NCBI RefSeq assembly: GCF_029852145.1
Contig: NC_079976.1
Location: forward strand, 9,336,104 to 9,400,103
Source of the DNA: Microplitis mediator
Taxonomy: Eukaryota > Arthropoda > Insecta > Hymenoptera > Braconidae
DNA length: 64,000 nucleotides
Direction of reading: 5' to 3'
Positions 35,401 to 47,283 of the stretch are shown here, piece after piece. Under the pieces are notes generated by a model, which saw only the letters and a program-made list of their open reading frames with translations, was not told where the DNA came from and did not search any database. A program made the position numbers and the translations under genes. Every line of letters begins with the position of its first letter. The first letter of the stretch is position 1.

Positions 35401-38400
35401 TGTACTAATGTGTGTTTAATTTTTTTCAATTAAAAATTTTTGAATTGGGACAAAAAAAATTAATTTTGGCATTCCGCCAGAAATTGAATCGAGAGTTATA
35501 GAAATTTAATCTAAGCTTTGATTTTATATTTAATTTAGTTTTTCATAATAAAGTCATGGCATTCCTCAAGTTTATTTCGTTTATTCATTAAAATATTTAA
35601 ATTTAAATAAATTAAACTTACTAAAAAAACCAACTATATACTTCTTCATTTTCGTCTTCAAATATTTTTATAACTCTTTCCGGTTGCACGTAAATTATTT
35701 GTTCAAACTCTTCATCTTTTGGTAAAATCAATTCATAAATAAATCCTTTACCATCGTCACTCATCGTTAACCATATTTTATCATCCATATAATTAATGGT
35801 TATTATATCAGGTATTTTATAAATATCACCTACAAAATTTAAAAACAATTAATTAATTTTTTATTTAAAAAATAATTTTTCCATGAAAATTTAGTTGACA
35901 TTAAAATAAACAAAATTTTCCGGAATTTAATTCTGTAAAAAATTCAAATCTATTTAAAAAAAAAATTGACTTTTATTAAATACAAATTTTGTATTAAAAA
36001 ATTTGATATTAAAATTTCTTCTTCTTAAAAATTTACCTGAATCTGAAATAATTTTTTCTGATTTATATTGTTGCTCATTATTTTCATTATTTTCAATTTT
36101 TATTTCTCTGTTTTTAATCTCAATTTTAAAAGTTCGAAATTTGCATTCCACTAACTCGTAACTTATTTTTGTATAAACCGGTCTCGTTTCCGGTAATTTT
36201 ATTTCAACAAAATATCCGTTCATGCATCCCAACAAAATCATTCCATCCTAAATATCAAATTAATTATAACCCACTAATTAGAGTCAGTTAATCACTTAAT
36301 TAATTCCCCATCTGAGCTTACAAATTCTGGATTCCAATTCACGCAATTTATAACCGCTGGCAAATTAATGTAACCAATAGCAACTAATTCAAATAATTTA
36401 TCATTATTTATATGAAATATAAATATTGTTAAGTCTTTACTTCCGGTCACTAGTAATCTGTAATTTATTTTCTTATTATCAATTAATTAAATTTATTAAT
36501 TTACAAAACTTTTTGGTCACCTTTTTGAAGGATTCATTGACATGGTTGTTATTTTTTTTGTGTGCGGTTTGATTATTTGTGTTAAATATACATTATTGTT
36601 ACTAATAGTATCAGACTCATTAATTAATTCATTAAAATTAATCACAAGAATACGAATAATTCCGCTTGTGAATGAGCAAATTAGAGTTGAGCCCGTCGGG
36701 TCAATCTGAAAAAAAAATTTTCTCATTCATTTTATTAAGCGATTAATTGTAGATTAGTTGATCCATTTCTAAGTTGACTTACTGAGCAGGGTACCCAGAT
36801 GACTTGAGTACAAGAATCATTAAATTTATAAGTGATTATTAATTTTTTTTTCAAGTAATCATGAATATTGAGCCGGCTATCGCCGCAAGACGCGAGTAAA
36901 TTTGACCATGTGCTTGTTGCGATGTCGGCAATCGCACTTGCGTGGCAGGTTAATAATTTTTGAGGCCGTGTCGGTGGGTTAAGTGTCGAGAGATCTATTA
37001 ACCATAATCCGCCATTGCCATCCTTGGTGAATGGGATTAATAATTTAGTTAATAGTAAAAAGTATTTCGTTTGATAGTCAGAGTTTTAAGCCTCGAGTAT
37101 TTGAAAATTGATAAAAACTTTGATATTCTCTAATATTAAACGATTTTTACGCAAAGCTACCGGTTTTTTAACTTTCGAAAAAATTAAATAGACGTTAAGG
37201 TCTTAGCCAATTTTTTTTTATGACTTTAAATCGATCGATATTTGTGGGAAATTTCCCGACGAATGAACTGGTGACTTTTTAATCGAGCAGACCCTTGGTT
37301 CGGTGGAAAAAAATTTAAACTCCGCTTTTGAGCGTAAAAATCATTTTTTGATCCTACTTTCAGGAAAAATTGGACCCTGCATTTACTAATATTTTTAGGA
37401 TAATATCCAAAGAATGATCGATAATTAAAATTGCTAAAAACTATCAATAAAAATAATGATAATAGTTTTGAAAACTCAAACGTACTTGCCCGTACCAAAA
37501 AGTATCTTCAAAATCGTTAATTTTTTTTTTAATACACATCAGCATTGAATCGAAATTAATATTATTATTAAATTGTTCAAAAATTCTAAATTCATAGATC
37601 GGTTCTATTTCAATATAAGGATTTTCTTCTGATGGTTGTGCATTATCAATGCTATCGTAGTACCAAATTTTAATCCAGCCGTCCATTCCTGTTTAACAAT
37701 ATTTTTTTAGCCATTTCAGTTTAATCAAATTTTGATATTTTATTACCTATTGACATTAATTCGCCGTTATTGAATTCAAATTGTGTTATCATGTTATCAT
37801 GACACGGTTTTTTATTTTTTCTTCTGACTTCCAACGAAATCAAACTCTGCGTCCATAGTAAAATATTTCCCCACTCGCAGCCCGAAACAACTTTGCCATC
37901 AGGCATACAAAAAATTCCTATGATATCGCAGCTTTCTGTGCTACCAAATCGTCCTAATGAACCTTGCAATTTTAATCCTGTGAAGGTGTCAACCATTTTC
38001 CAAAATTTGATGTGACCAGAACCGGAGGTCACTAAATTTTCTGGCATAAATGACGAAAATACGACATTGTAAACTTCTGAGTTGTGTGATTGGCAACGTA
38101 ATTTTATTTTTGATGAGGCCCAGTCCCATATTATTAGCGAGTAATCGGGCTCGCCACCTTGAGACACTAGTAAATCCCCATTGGAATTGTACGAAAGATG
38201 GGAAAATTTTTTCATAGTCCCATTGAGAAGTTTTGTGATAATTTCAAAATTTGGATATGAGTATATTATTATTGGGGGGTTAGTTCCAGTTTCTGCTATT
38301 GCGATATGTGGTTTCGTTGGATTTTTCTGTAATTTAATAATATTTTTATAACATCACTGTTGTGATGAGAGAAAAATTTACAAAAGAAATGTAGTCTTGT

Positions 38401-38797
38401 GGGCACTTAAACTTTAAATCAAATGACAAATACCGATACTTCATAAAAAAAAAAAAAATACCTACGGCAATATGTCCAATTCCTTCGTAACAACATCTCC
38501 GGAATCTGAGCTCCCCACTCTTGACATCAAAAATATTAACCCAACATCCTGATGCAAAAATAACTGTATCCGGGTCAGCCACACAAATATTAAAATATCT
38601 CCGACAGTTATACCCATACGAATAACTATTTTGTTCATCAAGAAAAATAATTTACTTTTTTAAAAAGCCGTAACCTCAATGCATCAACCAAAAGGATACA
38701 AAAATTCCAAAAAATCTTTTTTCAAAGTTCCATTTTTGCTTATTTTTACTCCCAAAACTTTATCATCATATTCTATATCCTCCATTTCAATTTTCAT
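26408..38797 (-). CDS. CFAP44: Cilia and flagella associated protein 44, 24 exons
   Basis: Axonemal WD-repeat/coiled-coil protein of the tether/tether-head linking inner-arm dynein f; needed for flagellar beating. Reconstructed exons (minus): 38797-38700, 38625-38466, 38326-37747, 37688-37486, 37022-36783, 36705-36521, 36457-36322, 36247-36037, 35829-35622, 35286-35019, 34947-34565, 34493-34383, 33864-33678, 33588-33391, 32081-31884, 31824-31261, 30633-30462, 30384-30086, 29255-29062, 28579-28362, 28289-28147, 27367-27062, 27001-26811, 26747-26408. They sum to 5793 nt, 1930 residues (mammalian about 1850). The N-terminal half holds WD repeats (TSGSGHIKFWKMVDTFTGLK, GKVVSGCEWGNILLW); the C-terminal half is coiled coil with family marks KSKLGLKKLMDFF, EEAKKTIGDYKLKI, ENTCPIGCDEELY, EKQKKLNEIDVTVILKLHQL. 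The first exon and the last three (weakly conserved) are the least sure. One donor (38699) is weak. Confidence 0.9.
27590..27672. repeat. Inverted duplicate, arm 2
   Basis: In CFAP44 intron 21; contains AATAGAGTTTGAGTTACGAT and ATGGGGAATAAATGAGA, matching arm 1 in inverse orientation. Confidence 0.7.
29382..29460. mobile_element. Inverted-repeat element family A, truncated copy 3
   Basis: Only the left half is present: AAGGTAAAAAACTTAATACCC, AATCAGGGACTAGTACCCGA, then ATGTATTTGTAGATC. The right arm is missing. Confidence 0.65.
29619..29922. mobile_element. MITE-like element in CFAP44 intron 18
   Basis: Ends GGGTGCATTCCGAAATGCGCTGC and GCAGCGCATTTCGAAATGCACCC pair with one mismatch. Interior AT-rich and noncoding. 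Confidence 0.85.
30750..31195. repeat. Diverged tandem repeat, about 185-bp unit
   Basis: Three units in CFAP44 intron 16, beginning near 30755, 30940 and 31120. Shared pieces include AAAGGACATTTGT, AATTACTGAAAAAT and TTTTTTGGTTAATYGA. The third unit is the most decayed. Confidence 0.65.
32225..32370. repeat. 'GAGTACCCACATCA' repeat, cluster 1
   Basis: Two units 116 bp apart at about 32231 and 32347, with core GAGTACCCACATCARTAYATTTT. The family recurs at 34060-34300 (inverse), 60530-60670 and 61350-61630. Located in CFAP44 intron 14. Confidence 0.75.
32408..33335. mobile_element. Foldback-type element with long imperfect inverted repeats
   Basis: Starts TAAGGGGGAACGCTAGTGTGA and ends CAGACTAGTGTTCCCCCTTA, which pair inversely. 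Farther in, GTACCTGAAGATAAGAACGT (near 32991) and ACGTTCTGATCTTCAGGTA (near 33191) form another inverted pair. About 930 bp, no long coding frame. In CFAP44 intron 14. Confidence 0.8.
34055..34305. repeat. 'GAGTACCCACATCA' repeat, cluster 2 (inverse)
   Basis: Three units in inverse orientation: GTGTGGGTACTTATTCCAAAG, TGATGTGGGTACTCATTCCA, TGATGTGGGTACTCATTCTC, starting near 34058, 34163 and 34279. Located in CFAP44 intron 12. Confidence 0.75.
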
Positions 38798-38861
38798 TTA
38801 ACCTTTTAATTCTTTAAATAAAATTGACTCAACTCTACCCAAGTGATAATCTATAAAATTG

Positions 38862-38874
38862 GTTGCTAAGCAAA
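38862..38874. promoter_or_regulatory. X-box-like RFX motif in shared promoter
   Basis: GTTGCTAAGCAAA lies in the gap of about 120 bp between the start codons of CFAP44 and CFAP57. It fits the RFX X-box consensus GYTRYY-N1-3-RRHRAC except for the last base. X-boxes drive ciliary genes in insects and other animals, so position and identity agree, but a single short motif is only suggestive. Confidence 0.5.
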
Positions 38875-38919
38875 ATAAATAGTTCATGTATACACATATT
38901 CAAAGTGTTAGGCTTCAAA

Positions 38920-41900
38920 ATGTCATTACAGTCGCCAGAATTGCTAACAAAAGTATTGTACGGTTTAAAAACCGACGTTCAAGGGAATGCCCATTTCATA
39001 ACGGATAACGATATTTTATATCCGGTCGGCAATGCCTTGGCAATTCATAATTTTAATCAACATAGACAACGTCTTCTTCATTTATCCGACAAGCATCACA
39101 TAAATATAATCGCAATAACACCTAACAAGTAGGTCTTCTTTAATATAAATTCCGATTGAGCCTGTCTACAAATCGGCTTGCATTAAATTTAAAGTCTAGG
39201 TTAGGTAGGGTCGCTTAGATTAGTAGCCATCTTGTTAATTGAAGGTTATGTTTGTAGAAAATATGTCGCTCTTTGTGAAGCAGGAGACAAACCTACGATA
39301 TCAATCTACGACCTGAATCAACTGAAACGCAAAAAATCTTTGGTTATTCCTTATGATTGTCCAGGAGTGACCAAATTCTCGTGCGTTTCTTTTAGTTACG
39401 ACAACCGATACTTGGCGGCCATTACGGGCGAGCCAGATTCTACGATGCTCTACTACCTTTGGGAGAAAGGTAAAGTTGAGTCATCAATAAAACTGCCAAG
39501 CCCTGATTCAGATTCTATGATAAATCTTATTACCTGCAATCCTGGGGATGTTGGAATCGTCGCTGTTGCAGGTCCGCACACATTCAAGTTGCTGACGGTA
39601 TCTGAAACCGTATGGCGGCCCTACGGATTCGCGAAAGCAGATAATTTGCTGATAAGTTCAGTCGTTTGGCTGAATAGTGACCGCTTGTTGGCGGGAACGC
39701 GAGACGGCAGACTTTTCTACTTGGACAATGGGGAATTGAAGGCTATTTTCAATGTGAGGGATACTGCGGTCATTAATTTAAAAACTAGAGATGAATTTGT
39801 GATTATGCCGACTCCGGAATCAGCATCATGGCCCGAAGAAATACGGTGCTTGGTTTCTTTTCCCAAAGGGTTTGCTTTCGGGTGGGGTAGCCGCACGATT
39901 GTGGTTTTTGAACGTGAAGGCCAGCACAAGTATCTAAAGAAACATATTTTTCGGGTACCGACCCAGGTTTCGACTATCCCGGACTCGGATTTTTATCAAA
40001 TAAACTCCGTAAACATAAACCCTAGCCACGATCAGCTAATAGTGACGACCGGATGGTCTCAACTATTTCACGTTTGTCTCAATGATGATTCTATGGAAAT
40101 GGAAAAAGAACTCAAGATAATGGGCCAAGCATTGCATCAAGGCGCGATCACTAAAATAGCGATGTGTGCCTGGAAATCTGTTTTCATGACCTGTGGGTCC
40201 ACTGACAGGAGCGTCAGACTATGGGACTACGAATCTGAGAACCTTGTCATGATGAAACAGTATTCAGAAGACATCTTCTCGGTGTCGTTGCACCCAGTAG
40301 GTCTATTCTGCTTGATAGGATTCACGGACAAGCTGAGATTCATGACAATCCTAATTGACGACCTGCAACCCACGCGGGAATTCGCGATCCGAATCTGCCA
40401 GACCGTAAGCTTTAGTCACGGAGGCCATTTGTTCGCGGCAGTTAATGGGAACGTCATTGAGATTTATACTACCGTCACATTTGCTCAGCATTTAGTTCTA
40501 AAAGGGCACACGGGAATAATCCGTGAGCTAGTCTGGTTCCAATCTGACCTAAAGCTTGTCACGTGTGGCTACGAAGGTGCCATTTATGTCTGGGACATCA
40601 GCACAGGCTTGAGAGTTTCTGAAGCGATTATCAAGAATGTTAAGCTCCATGGAGTCGCAGTGAGTCTCGATGGTGCTGCAATCTACTGCATCGCTACCGA
40701 TCGTAAGATCCGCGAGATTAGGGACAGTGTCGTTGTAAGAGAATTTGATCTCAACTCAAATATGATGAGTTTGCTAATAGGAAAACAAAATCCACTAGCT
40801 TTTATTACCTGTCCAGGAGGTTCTATTCTTTATATGAAGACTCCTCTTCAAGATCCAATAGTATTCACTCCTTACCATGTTCACTGCGCAGACGTAACAG
40901 ATCTCGCGGTGTCTCATCATGAGCAAGTCGTTATCTCTGCAGCTCAAGATGGCAGCTTGTGTTTCTGGCGGCTTAAACAAAATGCCGGCCCAGAAGCTGT
41001 TACTTACACCAACGAAGTTTTAATCGGTAAAACAGATCTTCAAGACAAGGTTCGCACTATTGAGGAATTGAACACCAGATTAAGAGAATTGGAGACCGAG
41101 CATGCTTACAAGTTACGTCAGATTGAAATCGCACATAACGAAAAGCTTAGAGAAATGAACTCTGGTTACTATGACGCTGTCCAGGAACTTTTGGCTCGCA
41201 TCGATCAGCTGAAAGAGGACAGGCAGAATGAGTTGAACAAAATAAATGTAGAAATAGTGAAAATGAATGCTGATCATGAAAAATCACGACAAGATATGGA
41301 AATTGATTACAATAATAAACTAATTATCGAATATGATAAGTATCAGGCTCTGGAGAAGGCGAAAAATGAAATGAGGTTAGACTACGAAGCCAAAATAGCG
41401 AAGCTGCGCGAGACACTGGAACAAGAACGTGACCAGATGGCGCTAAAGCTTGAAGCGGAGATCTATGACAAGTCTCTACAATTAGAGGAGCTGCAAGAAG
41501 AAATGGCGCATGCGCTTAGAGAACATGAAGAGGTTAAGGAACAAATAGAACTGGATGCTGATAGAGAGATTGTTGGTATCAGGACAGAGTATGAGAGCCA
41601 ATTGTTTGAAGAGCGTCAGAGTAATTTGAAGCTAAAAGGCGAAACTGGAGTGATGCGCAATCGATATGCGGCCTCGCAAAAAGATATTGATGAACTTAAA
41701 GGGCAAGTAACGCATTTGAAAGGTGAGTTGGTGCATTATCAAAAAATAATTGCGGATTTTGAGAAGGACATCATTGATCTGAAAACGGAAATCAGGGAAA
41801 GGGATTCGACGATACAGGAAAAGGAAAAGAAAGTTAATGAGCTACAGAGAACTAATCATGAACTAGAAAAGTATAAATTTGTGCTAAACTATAAAATAAA

Positions 41901-42330
41901 GGAACTGAAGGGTCAGATCGAACCGAGGGACGAGGAAATTAAGGAACTCAAGCTCAAAATTGGAGATATGGAGATCGAGTTGGTGAGTATGCACAAGAGG
42001 AATGGGATGCTCGAGATCCAAGTCCTAGAGTTGAAGGATAAAGTCGCCGGAGTGACCAAAGAAGGAGAGTTGAGAGCTAGGAAGGTTAGGGAGCTTTCAA
42101 AACTACTGGAGAGGATTCGCAGGGATATGGTTGATGCGGTGGATGTTCATGATCCGAAGATGCTGAGGAAGTTTGTTAAAGAGCTTTACCAGAAGTATGT
42201 TGATGAAGATTCCAAGAAAACGGTCCAAGGGGATGAAGATGTCGCTTGCGAGTTCGAGAGACAGAGGGACCAACTGGAAAGGACGGTGGAGTCGCTTAAA
42301 AAACAGGTTTATAAGAAGTCGGCTAGATAA
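38920..42330 (+). CDS. CFAP57: Cilia and flagella associated protein 57
   Basis: Axonemal WD-repeat/coiled-coil protein (WDR65) linked to inner-arm dyneins. Two exons: 38920-39128 and 39258-42330, joined in frame (AA|A) to 1093 residues. The start MSLQSPELLTKVLYGLKTDV fits the family; a TTG-initiated extension at 38863 is not needed. Family marks: GNALAIHN, ITPNKKYVALCEAGDKPTIS, MLYYLWEKGKVESSIKL, HQGAITKIAMCAWKSVFMTC with GSTDRSVRLWDYESENLVMM, LKGHTGIIRELVWFQSDLKL. WD repeats fill about residues 1-600, then continuous coiled coil to about 1090. It ends after VKELYQKYVDED..LERTVESLKKQVYK, roughly 100-150 residues short of mammalian CFAP57. AATAAA at 42388-42393. Its second exon is far more GC-rich and intron-poor than the adjacent CFAP44. 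Confidence 0.95.
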
Positions 42331-42490
42331 TTTGTGTTTTTTTAATTTTTTTTTTTTATTCTAAGAGATTTTTTTATTTTAATGGAAAATAAATGCTCCG
42401 TAACAATAACCCAATTTATTATTTTTTTTTAAATATAAATTATTAATTGATTTGGGTTTGAGTTAAAAAATTATAACCAATGTGAGATTT

Positions 42491-45247
42491 TTATATGAGG
42501 AATGGAATTATGGCTTTACGATTCTTTGGGTAGTTTGAAAATTCTTTTTTGTACAACCGGTGTTTTCCTAGAGCCCAAATTGTCATTTGATAAGCACCAG
42601 CTATCATGAAAAATGCGGCTGTAAAAAAAAAACATTTTTTTATTCATGACAATAAATTTTTTTCGTATTTTGGAAAATCTATTTGAAAAATTTATCTTAA
42701 ATAAAATTCGAGATATCGATTCTAATGATTTCGGTTCATTGAATAAAAAATTGTATTTATGGATTTAAAAAAAAAGTTCTCAGTTAAAAAATTCATGATC
42801 CTGAAGTTAGCAGACAATTAACAATTTTTGGATTTTTTTTTTTCAACAAATTAATTACAAAAAAAATAAACTAAAAATATGCACATGTAGAAAATTAAAA
42901 AAACTCCAGGTGCAATTTTTTTAAATGTATCGCTTTTAAAAAAATAAAAAAATTATTAGACATCGACTAATTTTAGTATCATAGAAGTTCAATGTATCGA
43001 TTATGATAATTTTGATACATTCAGAGCCATTTTTTTAAACCAGGATTTTTTTTATCCGGGTTTAAATTAATATTGCTATTATATCTATATATTAACAATA
43101 TACATATACCAGCAATAATAATTGCAATCCGGATAAAAATAAAACCTGGTTTAAAAATCTGGCCCTAAATCGAAATATTTATAAATCCATTGTAGTAATT
43201 TCGATACATCGAATCGAGCCAAATTTTTATAGGATGATCGGTCTAGTGAATGAACACCTTCAGTAAATGAACATTATCTAATTTTTACCTACATCATTCA
43301 GATATTAATCACAATTACATATCCTCCTCGATCCTGAGGTCCCGTATAGAGGATAATTTTGCCAGCATTGGCAACTAGCCAATGTTTGCTGAACCATAAA
43401 AATAACTATGGCTACAGCTTTAAAATAGATGGCTTTAAAAAGTATGAATTAGAAAAAATATAAAATATGTTTTTTGCTTCTTAAAAGGTCTATAAGTGTA
43501 CTTATAAAAAATTATTCAAATAGCAAACAAAATGAACCTCGGGACTGAGGAGGACATAGAAAATACTTAATTGCTGTTTTATTGACAACTTTTAGGACTT
43601 TAATTCTAATTTTGTTGCATCTTTCTATATGATAATACTGAAAAATACGACTGTTCATTCACTGGTTAAGTGTTCATTTACTGGCTCAGTCACCCTATGT
43701 CAAAATTTATTTAAATAAAAAAGTGTAACTCAGTAAAAAAATTTTTTTAATTAGTTTTCATTAATTACCTGGAAGACATTTAGTCATAATAGTAAAACCA
43801 ATCCAACTTCCAATTTCGTATGTGTAATTAGGACACGAAACAAAGTTGAATAAGGACGTAAATGGATTTGAAGTTGCAACGGGAATTTTCCTAACATTAG
43901 TACCTGGAGGTCGTAGATTCCTCAATGCCAAATGAATACTTAGATTACCAATTTCGCAAATTGTGAATAATAATAATCCAATGATAGAGCAAAGACTGTC
44001 TGGTGGCGTGTACAATGGATGATTAACATGATAAGCAACGTACATCGTGAATAGCCAATAATACGAGCAATTTTTGAATAAATTTCTCAATGGCATCGTT
44101 GCATGACTAAATCGATGTACGAATAATGTTTCGTATATACGTTTAGCGTAATGTATTGTCCAACATATCGCTGCCCAACTAAATAGACCAACAAAAAAAT
44201 AAATTAATCAAATAGTCATAAATATTTATTTTATTTATATTAATATTTATGAGCGATTATTTTAGCAACTTCATTAAATATATCATCATTCAACAAAGTT
44301 ACGACAAAAGTCAATGACAACTTTTTTATAGGAAATTTTATTCTCTATAATTTTGTTCCCATACATTTTTATCATATTTCCAGTAGTTTTTAAAATATCC
44401 AATAGATTTTAATAATTTCCCTAAAATTTATCACTTTGATTTTTTTATATTTATGATTAACTCGTAAATTATTAAAGATACGATAAATTTCAATCAGATT
44501 TTTCCTATAAGAAATTTAATTCTCTATAATTATGGTCCCATATATTTTTATCATATCTCTACTAGTTTACCAGATATAAACAAATTAATTACCAGATAAC
44601 AAAACTATTATTTTAAATTTTGATCCACGTAATATCTTAGACTACTGACCCTCATAAAAATCTAACGGGACCTTTTCCATAGAAAATATAATAATCTCCA
44701 ATCTTAACAGTTTACCCATTTCCCCTCCTTTCCATTAAAATTCCATGAATAAAAAACTTACTGAACGACCTGATGCATCTCCGACTGGGCATTTCCATAA
44801 AATAACCAAGGCCTTGAGTAAACCCATAGATAAACAATTAAAGGGCCACCATATTCAACAAGGAATACAGTTTTCCATCCAATCTGAGGTCCCAGGTCCT
44901 TATAGTACAATTTGTTACCCTTCAGACCCAAAGATTTGATAGTCTCGCTGTCGGCAAGTGATTTCCCTTTGGCTTCAGCCCTCAAACTTTGTCTCTCCAC
45001 ATATGGCCCTTTTTTCTGTCTATTCAACTCAGTTTTTATTTCTAATATTGTTGTGCTATCACTTACTCTCACTGTTGTAATAACATTTGATGTTTTTGAA
45101 TGCAAAATTTCAATCTGAATAAAAAAAGTTACAAATTTTTTATTATTATTTCTTTTTTTTAAATTAAAATCAACGAAAGAAATTTTTATTCATAAAAACT
45201 TATTTGAGTAATTACAAGTAAATGAATATATTTATAATTACCTCCAT
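42491..45247 (-). CDS. TECR: Very-long-chain enoyl-CoA reductase
   Basis: Last enzyme of the ER fatty-acid elongation cycle: NADPH-dependent reduction of trans-2-enoyl-CoA (also called Sc2/GPSN2). Exons (minus): 45247-45242 (only Met-Glu), 45114-44762, 44178-43769, 42618-42491; frame kept, 298 residues (mammalian about 308). The N-terminus is ubiquitin-like (EIEILHSK..RQSLRAEAKGKSLADSETIK, then LYYKDLGPQIGW), followed by membrane segments and the steroid-reductase-type C-terminal domain: ETLFVHRFSHATMPLRNLFK, HVNHPLYTPP, SIHLALRNLRPPGTNVRKIP, NPFTSLFNFVSCPNYTYEIG, and the end KNRKAIIPFLI. Intron 3 is crowded with inverted-repeat elements. It converges on CFAP57 with about 160 bp between stop codons. 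Confidence 0.96.
42794..42983. repeat. Inverted-repeat element family C, copy 2
   Basis: Begins ATGATCCTGAAGTTAGCAGA and ends AATTTTAGTATCAT; interior GTAGAAAATTAAAAAAACTC and GTGCAATTTTTTTAAA as in other copies. In TECR intron 3. Confidence 0.8.
43024..43170. mobile_element. Short hairpin element in TECR intron 3
   Basis: Arms AGAGCCATTTTTTTAAACCAGG with TTATCCGG and, inversely, CCGGATAAAAATAAAACCTGG then TTTAAAAATCTGGCCCT. Noncoding. Confidence 0.7.
43229..43697. mobile_element. MITE-like element in TECR intron 3
   Basis: Left end TAGGATGATCGGTCTAGTGA and ATGAACACCTTCAGTAAATG; right end, in inverse, TAGGGTGACTGAGCCAGTAA and ATGAACACTTAACCAGTGAA. The two arms of about 47 bp match with scattered differences. 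Interior contains CTCCTCGATCCTGAGGTCCC and its inverse copy GGGACTGAGGAGG. Confidence 0.8.
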
Positions 45248-46257
45248 TATTTTTTAAGTAAATTGATGACCTTTACATTAACAGTACCTCCAAGCGTCTG
45301 AAGTCCAGTTTGCTTACACCGACATTACTTGTATTGAATTTTTTTTTTTCACTCTTACTCACATTAACACACGGCGCTACTATCGCTCTTACACGTACAT
45401 ATTTAAATATTTATAATAATTATTATAATTACTATTAATTACTTTATTTTTCAACGCAATATTTAAATTTATAAATTGAAAAAAAATTTTTTGTTTTATT
45501 AATAATTCAAAAAAATTATCATTCAAATTTTTGAAGTATTGGAGTTTTTAATTTTCGACAAAATAATTAATGATGATGAATTCATTTTAAAATTAGTAAT
45601 TAAAAAAATGACCTTTAATCTTTTATGTAATGTATTTTTATCGACTTTTTTTTAAGGACATGTTTTTATATATTTTTATATACTTTTTTATTTATTTATA
45701 TGATTATTTATGGGCCCATTTAACAAAAGGAAAATTAATTTTTTTAATTATCCAGTGTTTAATCATCAGTATAAATAATAACTTACGTTTTTTATTTTAT
45801 TGAATAATTTGAATTTCGCGGGAAGTGCTGGTGCGCATGCGCGTTGGCTTTAGACTCAAACCCAGGGGTTGGCATTTGAATTCTCAGTAAAAATGGCGTC
45901 GCGCGCTCAAAGCCGGTAGTGTTTCTGCTAACTTATTTCATTTATTATATTTTATTAATGTTTATTGAGTTGATTAATTAAAATAATGATCAATTAGTGT
46001 ACTATTAATGATAATAATTAAAAACATCTATAAATTATAATAAATTAAATGTTAAAAGTAAAGAATATAATTTTTTTAAATTGTGGCGTCAGGACAACGG
46101 CTTGAAGGAATGTAAATATTTAAAATAATTATTTAAATTATTAATTATTAAAAATTTTGGTTAATAATTGTTTTAATATTAGAAAAGAATAATATGAGAT
46201 ATAAATTTTAATGAATCATTAGTTCAAAATATAAAAAATATATTTTTATTCAAAATA

Positions 46258-46459
46258 ATGATCTTGAAGTTAGCCGACAATTAACAATTTTCGGATTTTT
46301 TTTCAAAAAATAAATTACAAATAAAAAAAAAAAAAAAAATATGCGCCTGTAGAAAATTAAAAAAGCTATAAGTGCAATTTTCCAAATATTTTTTTTTTAT
46401 GATTTATCGTTTTTAAAAAAATTCAAAAATCATTAAACGTTGGCTATCCTCCGTATCAT
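46258..46459. repeat. Inverted-repeat element family C, copy 3
   Basis: Begins ATGATCTTGAAGTTAGCCGA and ends GCTATCCTCCGTATCAT; shares the GCGCCTGTAGAAAATTAAAA and CTATAAGTGCAATTTT segments with copies 1 and 2. Confidence 0.8.
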
Positions 46460-46563
46460 TCAAAATAGCAGTTACCGGACTTGGAGATTTTAAATATTTG
46501 AAGAAAAAAATTAAAAAATAAAGTTTTTTATTGATTAATTATTAATAATTGAGTTTAAAGGTT

Positions 46564-46753
46564 GGCCGCACCTAACGAAATCCTGAATTCAAGAATTCTA
46601 ATTACTTTTTGAATATTTATGGGACTCGGATGACGAAAATCTTCCGAGGAAGTTCGTCTTCTGCTTTTAGTCCGAAGCTAATAAAATTGCTGTTATGATA
46701 ATTATTTAATAAATAATTAGAATTCTTGAATTCAGGACTTCGTTAGGTGCGGC
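46564..46753. mobile_element. Inverted-repeat element family B, copy 2
   Basis: Begins GGCCGCACCTAACGAAATCC and ends GGACTTCGTTAGGTGCGGCC; central GGGACTCGGATGACGAAAAT and AAGTTCGTCTTCTGCTTTTA match copy 1 at 21856-22048 closely. Confidence 0.9.
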
Positions 46754-46963
46754 CCAGCCTTAATAAATATTTGAATAGGAGTTTGGGCTAGAATGAAGTC
46801 AACATTATTAGTAGTCAGTACTTGGAAATACTGGAAATTATTTTTTTATTATAATGACGTTCTGCTTCGAATAATTTAAAATTTTTCTGTTAAAAATAAT
46901 TTTAAAAAGCTTGTTATCAATTATAACTATTACAATTATTAACTTAATGATTGTTCTTATAAC

Positions 46964-47011
<48 letters not shown>

Positions 47012-47283
47012 TAAAATGAGGTATAAGCTATCATAAATTACAAATTAATAAGACTGACTAATAAATTATTGAAATTAACAGCTCACTCGTTTCAGATCTT
47101 GTAATTAAAGAATTTATTAAAAAATTTTTATGAACGTACCTTTAAAAGTTTGGTTGAATGACCTATAAATTAGCAAAAACTTGAATAAAACCCGTGTTTA
47201 ATGTTTTATGAGAATAAAAATAATTAAAGTATTAATTAATAATAAATTATCTTTGAGATGCCAGTGTTTAAAAATTTCAAGTG

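Noticed and set aside
38863..38919. N-terminal extension of CFAP57 from an upstream TTG
   Set aside because: It begins with a non-ATG codon within the X-box-like motif, and the family start fits the ATG at 38920.
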